Positions 8,464 to 17,507 of a stretch of 64,000 nt of DNA are shown here, in pieces. Made by a program: the position numbers and the translations under genes. The notes beneath the pieces are model-generated. The model saw nothing but the letters and a program-made list of their open reading frames with translations. It searched no databases and was not told the origin of the DNA. This DNA comes from Clostridia bacterium (lineage in GTDB: Bacteria; Bacillota; Clostridia; Oscillospirales; CAG-272): assembly GCA_017504625.1 (NCBI GenBank), contig JAFVQU010000003.1, positions 17,552 to 81,551 on the forward strand, written 5' to 3'. The number at the start of each line of letters is the position of its first letter. Position 1 is the first letter of the stretch.

Positions 8464-10017
8464 ATGCTATCTTCGGTTTTCAGCGCAGGAATCTTCGGTA
8501 TTGACGGATATATAGTTACCGTTGAGGCGGATGCTCAGCCCCGCCTTCCCAATTTCGAGCTTGTCGGACTTCCCGATATGGCAGTCAAGGAGGCGAAGGA
8601 GAGAGTCAGAACTGCGTGCATTAACAGTGGCTTTCGCTTTCCCGAGCTTGCTTTTATGCTCAATCTCGCGCCTGCTGACCGCAAGAAAGAGGGCTCGGCG
8701 TACGACGTGGCGATATTGCTTGGAATAATGATCTCGTCGGGCATTATACGCTCCGACGTTGACGTTTCCGATAAATGCTTTGTCGGAGAGCTTTCGCTTT
8801 CGGGCTCGCTTCGAGGAGTGAGAGGAGCGCTTTCAATGTGCGTTGCGGCAAGAGATGCCGGATTTAAAGAGTTTTACGCACCTGCGGAGAACGCTCACGA
8901 GGCGGCGGCAGTTGAGGGAATTGTAGTTTATCCCGTTGAAAATATAAGGCAGATAGTGTCGCACCTGAACGGAAGCGAGCCGCTTTCGCCAATTAATTAC
9001 GACAGAAGCGGGTTTATCGAGGCTACAGCTACCTACGGAATAGACTTTTCCGACGTCAAGGGACAAGCGCAGGCAAAAAGAGCGATGGAGATAGCCGCAA
9101 CGGGCGGACACAACATCGTGCTTATCGGCCCTCCCGGCACGGGTAAGTCGATGCTTGCAAAGAGATTGCCTACGATTTTACCCCCGCTTTCCTTTGGAGA
9201 GGCAATAGAAACGACCAAGGTGCATTCGGTTTCGGGAACGCTGCCCGAGGGTACGTCGCTTATGTCGGTGCGCCCATTCCGTTCTCCTCATCACACGATG
9301 AGCGCGGTCAGTCTTGTTGGCGGCGGTATAAATCCTATGCCCGGAGAGGTTTCGCTTGCGCACAACGGAGTGCTTTTTCTTGACGAGCTTCCCGAGTTTC
9401 CAAAGCAGGTCACAGACGCTCTCCGTCAGCCTCTTGAGGATAGAAGGGTTACTATAACACGCGCAAGCGGACGCGTAACCTTTCCGTGCAGCTTTATGCT
9501 CGTCGGCGCAATGAACCCTTGCCGATGCGGCTATTTCGGACACCCCACACGCCCTTGCACGTGTAAGCCTATTGACGTTAAGAGATACGTGTCGCGAATA
9601 AGCGGCCCTATGCTTGACAGAATAGATATCCAAATCGAGCTCCCCTCGCTTTCCTACGGTGAGCTTGCAGACAGAAGCGAGAGCGGAGAGAGAAGTGAGG
9701 TAATAAGAGCAAGAGTTATCGAGGCGCGTGAGTTTGCGAGAAGGAGAATGGGTGAGAATAGCCCGTACATCAACAACGCAAGCCTTGACAGCGCGGGTAT
9801 CCGTAAATATTGCGTGGCGGATGACGACGCTATGGAGCTTCTCCGCGTCGCGTACGATACAATGGGCTTATCGGCGCGCGGCTACGACAGAATAATGCGA
9901 GTTGCGAGAACTATTGCCGACCTTGCAAAGAGTGAGATCATTCGCGCGGAGCATATTGCCGAGGCAATACAGTTCCGCAGTCTTGACAGAAAATACTGGG
10001 GCGGTGACGATGAATAA
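8464..10017 (+). CDS. YifB/ComM family AAA+ ATPase
   Basis: A 517-residue magnesium-chelatase-like ATPase. The N-terminal ChlI domain (1-170) opens with the typical SSVFSAGIFGIDGY and RLPNFELVGLPD. The AAA+ core has Walker A GPPGTGKS at 222-229, Walker B GVLFLDELPEF, and a Cys-rich insertion NPCRCGYFGH plus PCTC. The C-terminus is the YifB-specific helical domain. In naturally competent bacteria ComM is a hexameric branch-migration helicase that extends heteroduplex DNA during recombination. In clostridia the gene is usual and its role less tested. It is probably co-transcribed with the downstream cation transporter, 40 bases away with no terminator. Confidence 0.93.
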   Translation: MLSSVFSAGIFGIDGYIVTVEADAQPRLPNFELVGLPDMAVKEAKERVRTACINSGFRFPELAFMLNLAPADRKKEGSAYDVAILLGIMISSGIIRSDVDVSDKCFVGELSLSGSLRGVRGALSMCVAARDAGFKEFYAPAENAHEAAAVEGIVVYPVENIRQIVSHLNGSEPLSPINYDRSGFIEATATYGIDFSDVKGQAQAKRAMEIAATGGHNIVLIGPPGTGKSMLAKRLPTILPPLSFGEAIETTKVHSVSGTLPEGTSLMSVRPFRSPHHTMSAVSLVGGGINPMPGEVSLAHNGVLFLDELPEFPKQVTDALRQPLEDRRVTITRASGRVTFPCSFMLVGAMNPCRCGYFGHPTRPCTCKPIDVKRYVSRISGPMLDRIDIQIELPSLSYGELADRSESGERSEVIRARVIEAREFARRRMGENSPYINNASLDSAGIRKYCVADDDAMELLRVAYDTMGLSARGYDRIMRVARTIADLAKSEIIRAEHIAEAIQFRSLDRKYWGGDDE

Positions 10018-10057
10018 TTCACACGCGACCAAATAAAGCAGAAAAGAGGGTTTGTCC

Positions 10058-11227
10058 TTGACAGAATTGTTGTGTAAGCTGTTTGTCAAAAACAGAGATA
10101 ATATTGGCTCGCCTGAGGTCAGACGGGCATACGGAACGCTTGCGAGCGTTGTCGGAATAATAGTCAATCTTTTGCTCGCGACAGGAAAGATCGCGGTCGG
10201 ATTGCTTTTCGGAGCGATCTCGCTTGCGGGTGACGGAATCAATAATCTTTCCGACGCGGGCTCGCAGATCATATCCTTTATAAGCTTTAAGATGGCGGCA
10301 AAGCCCGCCGATCGCGATCACCCGTTTGGTCACGCGAGAATAGAGTACGTCGCGTCGATGATAGTATCGTTCTTCATTATGCTCGTTGGCTTTAATCTTT
10401 TCCGCGAGTCGCTTGAAAAAATACTTGACGACGGACAGGTGACAAACGATTCAAATATCTGGCTTATGGTAGCAGTTCTTGCCGTGTCGATACTCTTTAA
10501 GCTCTGGCTCGTGCTTTTCAACCGTAGGATAGCTAAGAAGATAGACTCGTCGGTAATGCGCGCGACGGCGGCAGACAGTCTGTCCGACGCGGGAGCAAGT
10601 ACGGCGGTGCTTATCGCAATGCTGATCTTCAAATTCACCGGAGTTGATATCGACGGATATATGGGTATTCTCGTTGCGGTGGTGATCTTTATAGCGGGGA
10701 TAAAGATACTTAACGATACCAAGAACGCGATACTCGGCGAAGCTCCGTCAGAGGAGATAATTGAGCGTATAAAGGCAGTTATTGCCGAATATCCCGACGC
10801 GCTTGGAATACACGATATGGTTGTGCATAGCTACGGGCCCGGACGCACGATGGCGACCTTGCACATTGAGGTCGACGGCTCGAAGTGCGTGTTTGAATCA
10901 CACGATATGATAGACCTTATAGAGCGTAGGCTTTACGAGGAATGCTCTGTTCAGGCAAGCATACACATGGATCCGATAGTTGCCGACGACGAGGAGGTAA
11001 ACAAGATGCGTGCGCTTGTAATAGAGAAGATCAAGAGCATCGACAGTCGCTTTGATATTCACGATTTCAGATTTGTCAAGGGTGTGACTCATACAAATCT
11101 GATATTCGACGTTTACGTTCCTTTTGAAATAAAGGAGAGCGATGACCAGGTCAAAAAGGCAATCGCTGATAAGATTTTTGAAATTGATAAGAGCTATTTT
11201 ACCGTTGTGACGGTAGACAGAGGATGA
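10058..11227 (+). CDS. Cation diffusion facilitator (CDF) metal exporter
   Basis: An integral-membrane metal:proton antiporter of about 389 residues. I chose the TTG at 10058 because AGAGGG lies seven bases upstream; the TTG at 10052 is too close to it. Transmembrane helices cover roughly the first 210 residues. GDGINNLSDAGSQ marks the helix-2 metal-site region and DHPFGHARIEY the adjacent loop, both typical of CDF proteins. A second site on helix 5 reads ADSLSDAGAS. The C-terminal cytoplasmic domain (about 210-300) has the ferredoxin-like fold that senses metal, with an extended tail beyond it. Substrate (Zn, Mn, Fe or Cd) cannot be told from sequence alone. Confidence 0.92.
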   Translation: MTELLCKLFVKNRDNIGSPEVRRAYGTLASVVGIIVNLLLATGKIAVGLLFGAISLAGDGINNLSDAGSQIISFISFKMAAKPADRDHPFGHARIEYVASMIVSFFIMLVGFNLFRESLEKILDDGQVTNDSNIWLMVAVLAVSILFKLWLVLFNRRIAKKIDSSVMRATAADSLSDAGASTAVLIAMLIFKFTGVDIDGYMGILVAVVIFIAGIKILNDTKNAILGEAPSEEIIERIKAVIAEYPDALGIHDMVVHSYGPGRTMATLHIEVDGSKCVFESHDMIDLIERRLYEECSVQASIHMDPIVADDEEVNKMRALVIEKIKSIDSRFDIHDFRFVKGVTHTNLIFDVYVPFEIKESDDQVKKAIADKIFEIDKSYFTVVTVDRG

Positions 11228-11233
11228 TTTATC

Positions 11234-11260
11234 AAAAAAGGCGGCACTGCCGCCTTTTTT
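11234..11260 (+). terminator. Intrinsic terminator after the CDF gene
   Basis: GGCGGC (11240-11245), ACT loop, GCCGCC, then six T; also flanked by A on the 5' side. Confidence 0.88.
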
Positions 11261-11353
11261 GAATGCATATGCATTGAGCTATCACGTTTCTTGCAATTTT
11301 TGAATATAATAGCAACGTATATAGCCATTTTGTGAAAGTTTACAATTTGTTAA

Positions 11354-11383
11354 TTGCAAAATAAGGCAAAAAAGTGATATAAT
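11354..11383 (+). promoter_or_regulatory. Promoter of citrate synthase
   Basis: TTGCAA (11354-11359), 18-base spacer, TATAAT (11378-11383). Confidence 0.65.
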
Positions 11384-11415
11384 AGGGCATTAGTTGTTTT
11401 GAAAGGAGATCAAAA

Positions 11416-12804
11416 ATGCAGGTCTATTCCAAAAATCACTCAAGCGACCGCGACGAAGAGCTTGAGTGTGAATTTCAATCTATGTTCAACGACGCAAAGT
11501 CTGCATATATGATTCCCAAAGAGGCATTTGATAGCTATCGGGTAAAAAGAGGACTTCGTGAGGCGGACGGCACGGGTGTTACCGCCGGTGTTACCAGAAT
11601 TGCCAACGCGCACGGATATATGATGTACGAGGGAGATAAATATCCCGACGACGGTAAGCTTGAATACCGCGGTTATGAGATAAGCACGCTTATAAATAAC
11701 TTTGTTGAGGACGGAAGATTTGGGTTTGAGGAATGCGCGTTCTTGCTCTTCTTCGGTCACCTTCCCACCGAGCAGGAGCTTTTCGAATTCAACGATATTC
11801 TCGCGGCGTACAGAAGACTCCCCCCGAGATTTACCGAGGACATTATTATGAAGGCGCCCTCAAGGTCTATTATGAACAAGATGGCAAGCTCGGTGCTTTC
11901 TCTATATTCTTACGATGACAATCCCGACGATACCGGACTTGAAAATATGCTCCATCAGAGCATGGAGCTGCTTTCGCGTCTGCCGGTTATCGCGGCGCAG
12001 TCCTACGCGGTATATCAGAGCGCGTTTAACGACAAGAGCCTGAACATCCACAACCCTTCAAGCAGACTCTCAACCGCGGAGAACTTTTTGCGCGTTCTCC
12101 GTCCCGATAAGAGCTATACCGAGGAGGAGGCAAAGCTCCTTGACGTATGCCTTGTCGTTCACGCGGAGCACGGCGGAGGTAACTGCTCGACATTTACCTG
12201 TCGAGTGCTTTCGAGCTCGGGCTCTGATACCTATTCGGCAATCAGCGCGGCGATAGGCGCGCTTAAGGGTCCCAGACACGGCGGCGCAAATATCAAGGTG
12301 CAGGAGATGTTCGATTGTATCAAGGAAAACGTCAAAAATCCCAAGGATGATGCCGAGCTTTCCGCATTTCTTCTTAAAATACTTAAGGGCGAGGCATACG
12401 ACGGCTCGGGCCTTATCTACGGCATGGGACACGCGATATATACAAAATCCGATCCCCGTGCGGTCATGCTCAAAAAATACGCGCGCGAGCTTGCGTATAA
12501 GAAGGGATATGGCGACGATTTCGAGCTTCTTGAGAGCATCGAGCGATTGACACCCGGACTTTTCAACGCATACAAGGGAACGGATAAGGCAATGTGCGCA
12601 AACGTCGACCTTTATTCCGGTCTCGTTTACAGAATGCTCGATATTCCCGTTGAGATGTATACGCCTCTTTTCGCAATCGCGAGAGTTGCGGGCTGGTGCG
12701 CTCACAGAATGGAGGAATATTGCACGGCAAACAAGATAATTCGTCCTGCGTATAAGTGCATTTCAAGACCCCGTCCTTACGTTTCGTTGGATGACAGAAG
12801 TTAA
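11416..12804 (+). CDS. gltA: Citrate synthase
   Basis: A 462-residue citrate/2-methylcitrate synthase. It has a GGAGAT ribosome binding site. The family core is visible: RGYEISTLI, the VHAEHGGGNCSTFTCR block that carries the first active-site His, then KGPRHGGANIKVQEM with the second His, and GMGHAIYTKSDPRA. It condenses oxaloacetate and acetyl-CoA to citrate and CoA. In fermentative clostridia it feeds an oxidative branch toward 2-oxoglutarate and glutamate; aconitase and isocitrate dehydrogenase are not in this window. The long N-terminus (about 60 residues before the core) is normal for the clostridial group. Use of propionyl-CoA as substrate cannot be excluded. Confidence 0.93.
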   Translation: MQVYSKNHSSDRDEELECEFQSMFNDAKSAYMIPKEAFDSYRVKRGLREADGTGVTAGVTRIANAHGYMMYEGDKYPDDGKLEYRGYEISTLINNFVEDGRFGFEECAFLLFFGHLPTEQELFEFNDILAAYRRLPPRFTEDIIMKAPSRSIMNKMASSVLSLYSYDDNPDDTGLENMLHQSMELLSRLPVIAAQSYAVYQSAFNDKSLNIHNPSSRLSTAENFLRVLRPDKSYTEEEAKLLDVCLVVHAEHGGGNCSTFTCRVLSSSGSDTYSAISAAIGALKGPRHGGANIKVQEMFDCIKENVKNPKDDAELSAFLLKILKGEAYDGSGLIYGMGHAIYTKSDPRAVMLKKYARELAYKKGYGDDFELLESIERLTPGLFNAYKGTDKAMCANVDLYSGLVYRMLDIPVEMYTPLFAIARVAGWCAHRMEEYCTANKIIRPAYKCISRPRPYVSLDDRS

Positions 12805-12824
12805 TATGTAAAATATCTTTCCCC

Positions 12825-12862
12825 TTACGGCGTGCTTTGCGAGAGCGCGCCGTAAAATTTTA
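12825..12862 (+). terminator. Probable terminator after citrate synthase
   Basis: TTACGGCG (12825-12832) pairs with CGCCGTAA (12848-12855) around a 15-base loop and is followed by a T-rich tract. Confidence 0.65.
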
Positions 12863-12979
12863 TTCCTTGTCCTAAAAAGGCTTGTCGCACCATATATTTT
12901 TATATAGACGAACAAGCATCAAGGGGGGATATTTACGCAAACAGGATATGAAAAGGGAGCAGAAAAAAAGCTTGACACG

Positions 12980-15637
12980 GTGCGAGGGCTAAGCACGGCT
13001 GAGATTGAGGAGTCACGCAAAAAGCACGGTACTAATACAATGTCGAGGGCGAAGGGGAAGTCCTTTATCTCTCGTTTTTTGTCAAATCTCGGCGATCCCG
13101 TAGTCAAGATACTTATAGGCGCGCTTGTCTTAAATCTGATATTTACGTTCAGACACGCCGACTGGTTTGAGGTCGGAGGAATTGCCGTGTCAATATTTCT
13201 TGCCACACTTATTTCCACCGTGTCAGAGCACGGCTCGGAGGCGGCGTTTGTAAAGCTGAAGGAGGCAAGTGAGAGGCAAAAAGTACGTGCGTGGCGCGAC
13301 GGCGAGCTTTGTGAGATAAATATCTCCGACGTTGTGGTTGGTGACGTTGTTGCAATAGGCGCTGGCGAGCAAATAGCCGCCGACGGCTTTCTTTTGTCGG
13401 GCGAGGTTGGAGTCGATCAATCCGCCATGACCGGCGAGAGCCGCGAGGTTTATAAAAAACCAATGCAGGACGACGATGAGAGAGGCCCTGCCTCGCCGTC
13501 ATATTGTCTGCGCGGATGCACCGTCGTGTCGGGAGAGGGAAGAATGAAGGTCGACAGAGTGGGTGACGGAACCTTTCTCGGCGGCATATCGCGTGAGATT
13601 CAGGAGGAAACCAGGGAAAGTCCGCTGAAAATAAGGCTTACTAAGCTTGCAAAGCAAATAAGCGTGCTTGGATATATTGCCGCGGCACTTGTGGCAATTG
13701 TCTATCTTTTTAATGTTTTTGTCGCTGATAGCGCGTTTGATCCCGAAATAATAAGATACAAGATCTCAAATTTTTCATTCCTCTCGTCACACCTCTTTCA
13801 TGCGTTGACACTCGGTCTTACTGTCATTGTCGTAGCCGTCCCCGAGGGCCTGCCGATGATGATCGCGGTGGTTCTTTCCTCCAACGTCAAAAAAATGGTC
13901 AAGGACAACGTGCTTATACGCAAGGGAGTAGGAATCGAGGCGGCGGGAAGTATGAATATACTTTTTACCGACAAAACAGGCACGCTTACCGAGGGGAAGC
14001 TTATGCTTGGCAGTATATTTCTCGGTGACGGAAGTGAGATGGAGAATATCACGTCGCTATCACGCGCAGAAAGGCTGTACGACCGTTTTTGGATTAACGC
14101 GAGAGCAAATAACTCAGCTACGCTCGGCCGTGGGGAGAATGGCAAAATTCAAGCCCTTGGAGGAAATTCGACCGATCGAGCCTTGCTATCTGCAATAGCG
14201 CGTGACGGCAAGAAAAAAATAGATTTTTCAATCATCGGCAAGCTGCCGTTTGAAAGTGAGCGCAAATATTCCACCGCGCTTGTTGACGAGCGAGGGAAAC
14301 GCCGTTTGCTTGTCAAGGGAGCCCCCGAAAAATTGCTTCCATATATAGTGAGCTTTCTTGACCGTGACGGTGTGGAGAGAGTCTTTTCGCGCGAGATTGT
14401 TGATGGGCTTTGCAAAAAGCTCTCGGGCGAAGGGAAGCGATTGCTTGCAATAGCCGAGTCGAGCGATCGAATAATACCGCAGGAAACGGCGAACGGCGAG
14501 CTTTGTGATCTGACGCTTATAGCCCTCGTTGTGCTTGAGGACAAAGTGCGGCGGGAGGCAGTATCGTCGGTCAAAAAGCTTCGCGGCGCGGGAGTTCACG
14601 TTGTTATGATTACGGGAGATAACCGCGACACTGCGGCATATATTGCCCAGAGGTGCGGTATTATTGACGGTAAAACCGATATTGTGCTTACAAGCGGAGA
14701 GCTTGCAAAGCTTTCCGATACGAGCCTTAAGGAGCTTTTGCCGCGCCTTGCCGTAGTTGCGCGCGCGCTTCCCAACGATAAGAGCAGGCTCGTACGTATT
14801 TCACAGGAGCTTAATATGGTCGTGGGAATGACGGGCGACGGCATAAACGATGCTCCCGCGCTGAAGCGCGCCGACGTCGGATTTGCAATGGGAAGCGGCA
14901 CGGAGGTTGCAAAGGATGCGGGCGATATAATAATACTTGACGATAACTTGAAATCGGTCGTCAAGGCGGTGCTTTACGGCAGAAATATTTTCAAAAGCAT
15001 CAGAAAATTCATATCACTTCAGCTCACGATGAATCTGTGCGCCGTCGGAGTGTCTATGATATGTCCGTTTTTGGGAGTCGATTCACCCGTTACGGTCGTG
15101 CAGATGCTTTGGATCAATATAATTATGGATACGCTTGGCGGTCTTGCCTTTGCGGGTGAGCCCGCGCTCGAAGCCTGTATGGATGAGCCGCCTAAACGGC
15201 GTGACGAGCCGATTCTCAACGGATATATGATAAACGAGATACTCTGGAATGGGGGATTCACCGTAGGACTTTGCATTGCGTTTTTGAAGCTCCCCGCGAT
15301 AAGCTCGCTTTTTCGCTATTCTCCCGATAACATATACCTGCTTACAGCTTTCTTCGCGCTCTTTATATTTGCGTCGGTATTCAATTGCTTCAACGCAAGG
15401 ACTGATCGCGTGAAAACCTTTTCACATATTACGAAAAACCGAGCCTTTATCGTAATAATGGCGGCGATATTGGCAATACAGATAGTCTTTGTGTACCTTG
15501 GAGGGCAGGTGCTTCGTACTGTTCCTCTGACGGCAAGGGAATTGCTCGTCACTTTGCTCTTGGCCCTGACGGTTTTCCCCGCGGATATACTGCGAAAGCT
15601 GTTGTGGAGGGCATTGTTTGGCAAACGAGGATATTGA
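12980..15637 (+). CDS. Calcium-type cation-transporting P-type ATPase
   Basis: A P2-type ATPase of 885 residues from the first standard start, a GTG at 12980. Motifs: TGES in the actuator domain, VPEGLPMM in helix 4, the phosphorylation site DKTGTLTEGK, KGAPE in the nucleotide domain, MITGDN and GMTGDGINDAPALK in the hinge, and a C-terminal six-helix domain. The pattern is that of PMCA/SERCA-like Ca2+ exporters. The start is uncertain: GTG 12980 has no ribosome binding site, while a strong AAGGGGGGAT lies at 12921-12930 and the frame stays open upstream to there (ATA at 12929, ACG at 12935), encoding a plausible N-terminal extension. Function is confident, the N-terminus is not. Confidence 0.9.
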   Translation: MRGLSTAEIEESRKKHGTNTMSRAKGKSFISRFLSNLGDPVVKILIGALVLNLIFTFRHADWFEVGGIAVSIFLATLISTVSEHGSEAAFVKLKEASERQKVRAWRDGELCEINISDVVVGDVVAIGAGEQIAADGFLLSGEVGVDQSAMTGESREVYKKPMQDDDERGPASPSYCLRGCTVVSGEGRMKVDRVGDGTFLGGISREIQEETRESPLKIRLTKLAKQISVLGYIAAALVAIVYLFNVFVADSAFDPEIIRYKISNFSFLSSHLFHALTLGLTVIVVAVPEGLPMMIAVVLSSNVKKMVKDNVLIRKGVGIEAAGSMNILFTDKTGTLTEGKLMLGSIFLGDGSEMENITSLSRAERLYDRFWINARANNSATLGRGENGKIQALGGNSTDRALLSAIARDGKKKIDFSIIGKLPFESERKYSTALVDERGKRRLLVKGAPEKLLPYIVSFLDRDGVERVFSREIVDGLCKKLSGEGKRLLAIAESSDRIIPQETANGELCDLTLIALVVLEDKVRREAVSSVKKLRGAGVHVVMITGDNRDTAAYIAQRCGIIDGKTDIVLTSGELAKLSDTSLKELLPRLAVVARALPNDKSRLVRISQELNMVVGMTGDGINDAPALKRADVGFAMGSGTEVAKDAGDIIILDDNLKSVVKAVLYGRNIFKSIRKFISLQLTMNLCAVGVSMICPFLGVDSPVTVVQMLWINIIMDTLGGLAFAGEPALEACMDEPPKRRDEPILNGYMINEILWNGGFTVGLCIAFLKLPAISSLFRYSPDNIYLLTAFFALFIFASVFNCFNARTDRVKTFSHITKNRAFIVIMAAILAIQIVFVYLGGQVLRTVPLTARELLVTLLLALTVFPADILRKLLWRALFGKRGY

Positions 15638-15640
15638 CAG

Positions 15641-15669
15641 AAAAAACGGCGGCACAGTCCGCCGTTTTT
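15641..15669 (+). terminator. Intrinsic terminator after the P-type ATPase
   Basis: An 11-bp stem (15642-15652 with 15659-15669) whose 3' arm ends in five T. Confidence 0.85.
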
Positions 15670-15680
15670 GACCTTTTCAC

Positions 15681-15709
15681 TTGACAAAAGAAAAGCGTTT
15701 TGATACAAT
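15681..15709 (+). promoter_or_regulatory. Promoter of the HD-cdd-VanY operon
   Basis: TTGACA (15681-15686), 17 bases, TACAAT (15704-15709). It is the only strong promoter before the six closely spaced genes that end at 19578. Confidence 0.78.
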
Positions 15710-15744
15710 ATAAAATAGATAAGAATTTATTGCGGAGTGTTAAT

Positions 15745-16332
15745 ATGACCAACAAGGAAAGATTTATTGAAATATTCAAAACAAATATAAAAAGAGATGG
15801 AGCGGAAAATCTGCTTAATTTCCTGCTTTCAGATGCGAGTGACTTTTTCACGGCTCCCGCAAGCACGAGATATCACGGTGCTTACGAGGGCGGACTTTTA
15901 GAGCATACCCTTAACGTATACGACTGCCTTGTCGATATACTGAAGCGGCCGAGAATAAAAGAGGTGTACGGCATTCAGTATTCCGACGAGAGTATAGCTA
16001 TTGCCGCGCTTTTGCACGACTTGTGCAAGATAAATTTCTATAAGGTCAGCTTCAGAAACGCAAAGAATGCCGAGGGCAGATGGGAGTCGGTGCCCTACTA
16101 TACGATAGAGGACTCGCTTCCTTACGGTCACGGTGAAAAGTCGGTATATATCGCCTCGGGATATATGCGTCTGACTCGTGACGAGGCGTTTGCCATCCGT
16201 TATCACATGGGCTTTTCGACCAACGACGACCCAGGAAACGTAGGCAAATCGCTTGAAATGTTCCCGCTTGCCTTTTTCCTTAATTGCGCGGATACCGAGG
16301 CGGCATATTACCTTGAGGGTTCAAATAAATAA
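15745..16332 (+). CDS. HD-domain phosphohydrolase
   Basis: Start set at the ATG at 15745, which has GGAG in the right place; the longer frame from 15700 overlaps the promoter. The 195-residue product carries a metal-dependent HD domain: His54 (LLEHTLNVY), His91-Asp92 (LLHDLCK), a GHGE segment at 128-131 and His154. The pattern resembles hydrolases related to the 3'-5' exonuclease YhaM and to phage-encoded HD proteins. The substrate (nucleotide or RNA end) is unknown. It is the first gene of an operon with cytidine deaminase, so a role in nucleotide salvage is a reasonable inference. Confidence 0.82.
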   Translation: MTNKERFIEIFKTNIKRDGAENLLNFLLSDASDFFTAPASTRYHGAYEGGLLEHTLNVYDCLVDILKRPRIKEVYGIQYSDESIAIAALLHDLCKINFYKVSFRNAKNAEGRWESVPYYTIEDSLPYGHGEKSVYIASGYMRLTRDEAFAIRYHMGFSTNDDPGNVGKSLEMFPLAFFLNCADTEAAYYLEGSNK

Positions 16333-16346
16333 AAGGATTTTTGGCT

Positions 16347-16760
16347 ATGATAGACAGAAAAATGCTTGTTGACGCGGCGCTTGGGGCAAGAGCGGGCGCG
16401 TATTCTCCCTATTCAAAATTCTGCGTAGGCGCGGCACTTCTTTGCGCTGACGGAGAGGTCATAATCGGTGCAAACGTGGAAAACAGCTCGTACGGTGGTA
16501 CTATTTGCGCGGAAAGAGTTGCCTTGACTTCTGCGGTCGTCAACGGCAAACGCGATTTTAAGGCTATCGCCATAGTAGGCGCACCGTGCGGTGAGTCGGT
16601 TGGCGCATATTGCGCTCCCTGCGGTATTTGCAGACAGTTTATGGCGGAATTCTGCGCGGGAGATTTTGAGATTCTTCTCTTTGACGGCAAGGAGATAAAG
16701 GCTTATACGCTTGACACGCTGCTTCCCGCGGCGTTTACCAAAAAGGATCTCGAAATCTGA
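16347..16760 (+). CDS. cdd: Cytidine deaminase
   Basis: A 137-residue homotetrameric-type cytidine deaminase. I start it at ATG 16347, nine bases after AGGA; TTG 16341 is in frame but too close. The zinc site is complete: CAE at 54-56 (Cys54, with Glu56 as the proton shuttle) and PCGIC with Cys92 and Cys95. NVENSSYGGT precedes it and supplies the nucleoside contacts. The enzyme converts cytidine and deoxycytidine to the uridine forms for pyrimidine salvage. It starts 14 bases after the HD gene. Confidence 0.95.
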   Translation: MIDRKMLVDAALGARAGAYSPYSKFCVGAALLCADGEVIIGANVENSSYGGTICAERVALTSAVVNGKRDFKAIAIVGAPCGESVGAYCAPCGICRQFMAEFCAGDFEILLFDGKEIKAYTLDTLLPAAFTKKDLEI

Positions 16761-16772
16761 CGGAGAAAAGAT

Positions 16773-16982
16773 ATGCCTATAAACAAGGATATAAATAAGC
16801 CCGTAAGCGCGGGCAGATGTGAGGATTGCGAATTCTACGACTATGATGAGGAGTGGGAGGAGTATATCTGCTCAATGTCGCTTGACGAGGACGAAATGAT
16901 AAACTTTTTGTCGCGTAATACGGGCAGGTGTCCGTATTACAGATATTACGACGAATATAAGAGCGTAAGAAAGCAAAATTGA
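16773..16982 (+). CDS. Small four-cysteine protein (DUF6472-like)
   Basis: A 69-residue acidic, aromatic-rich protein with four Cys at 16, 19, 33 and 53, spaced as a zinc-ribbon or knuckle. The region 17-31 is DEEW/YDY-rich, and the C-terminus ends DEYKSVRKQN. From memory this matches a small clostridial family annotated DUF6472; that should be confirmed by profile search. The start follows an AGAAAAGA-type site 13 bases after cdd. It is probably a zinc-binding regulatory or adaptor protein; function is unknown. Confidence 0.78.
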   Translation: MPINKDINKPVSAGRCEDCEFYDYDEEWEEYICSMSLDEDEMINFLSRNTGRCPYYRYYDEYKSVRKQN

Positions 16983-17000
16983 TCTTTAAAGGAATCAAAA

Positions 17001-17507
17001 ATGAAGAAAAAGAAGATAAATGCGTTCAGAGCGACATTTGCGGCGGCGGTTTGCTGTGCAGTGATGGGAATAATGCTCTATTTACATAATAATCAGGTGC
17101 AGGATCTGATGGCGAAGATTGCCGAAAAGGGAAACCTTGCAAACGTTGAATGGCTGGTCAAATACCTTTCGTATATCTTGCCGATCGTGCCCGTGATCAT
17201 TGCCCTTACCGTGTATTATACGGTATTCAAGGACGATGCTATCGTGATGCATAAGGAAAAAACTCTTGCATCAATCGTGCTTATAGCTTTCACCTACGCG
17301 TTCTTGCTTCCTGTCGTAGCGTCAAAAAAGGAGCCTATCGGTGAGAGCGAGAAGACTATGCTTGATATTTCTGTCAATTGGTTTGCTTTCCAGGCGGTGC
17401 CTATGCTTGTAATGCTTCTCTATCACTCGTCCATGACCGAGGAGGAAACTGACTTGGCGGAAGAAAAAGAAGAATCGTCCCCCGAAGAGAAGAAGGAAGA
17501 AGAATGA
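17001..17507 (+). CDS. Four-helix membrane protein of unknown function
   Basis: A 168-residue protein with an N-terminal Lys cluster and about four hydrophobic segments (roughly 11-28, 53-75, 86-106 and 124-143), followed by a soluble, strongly acidic tail rich in Glu and Lys (EEKEESSPEEKKEEE). No family is recognised. It has a good AAAGGA site and its last codons overlap the next gene (ATGA), so it is co-translated with the LRR lipoprotein. Confidence 0.75.
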   Translation: MKKKKINAFRATFAAAVCCAVMGIMLYLHNNQVQDLMAKIAEKGNLANVEWLVKYLSYILPIVPVIIALTVYYTVFKDDAIVMHKEKTLASIVLIAFTYAFLLPVVASKKEPIGESEKTMLDISVNWFAFQAVPMLVMLLYHSSMTEEETDLAEEKEESSPEEKKEEE

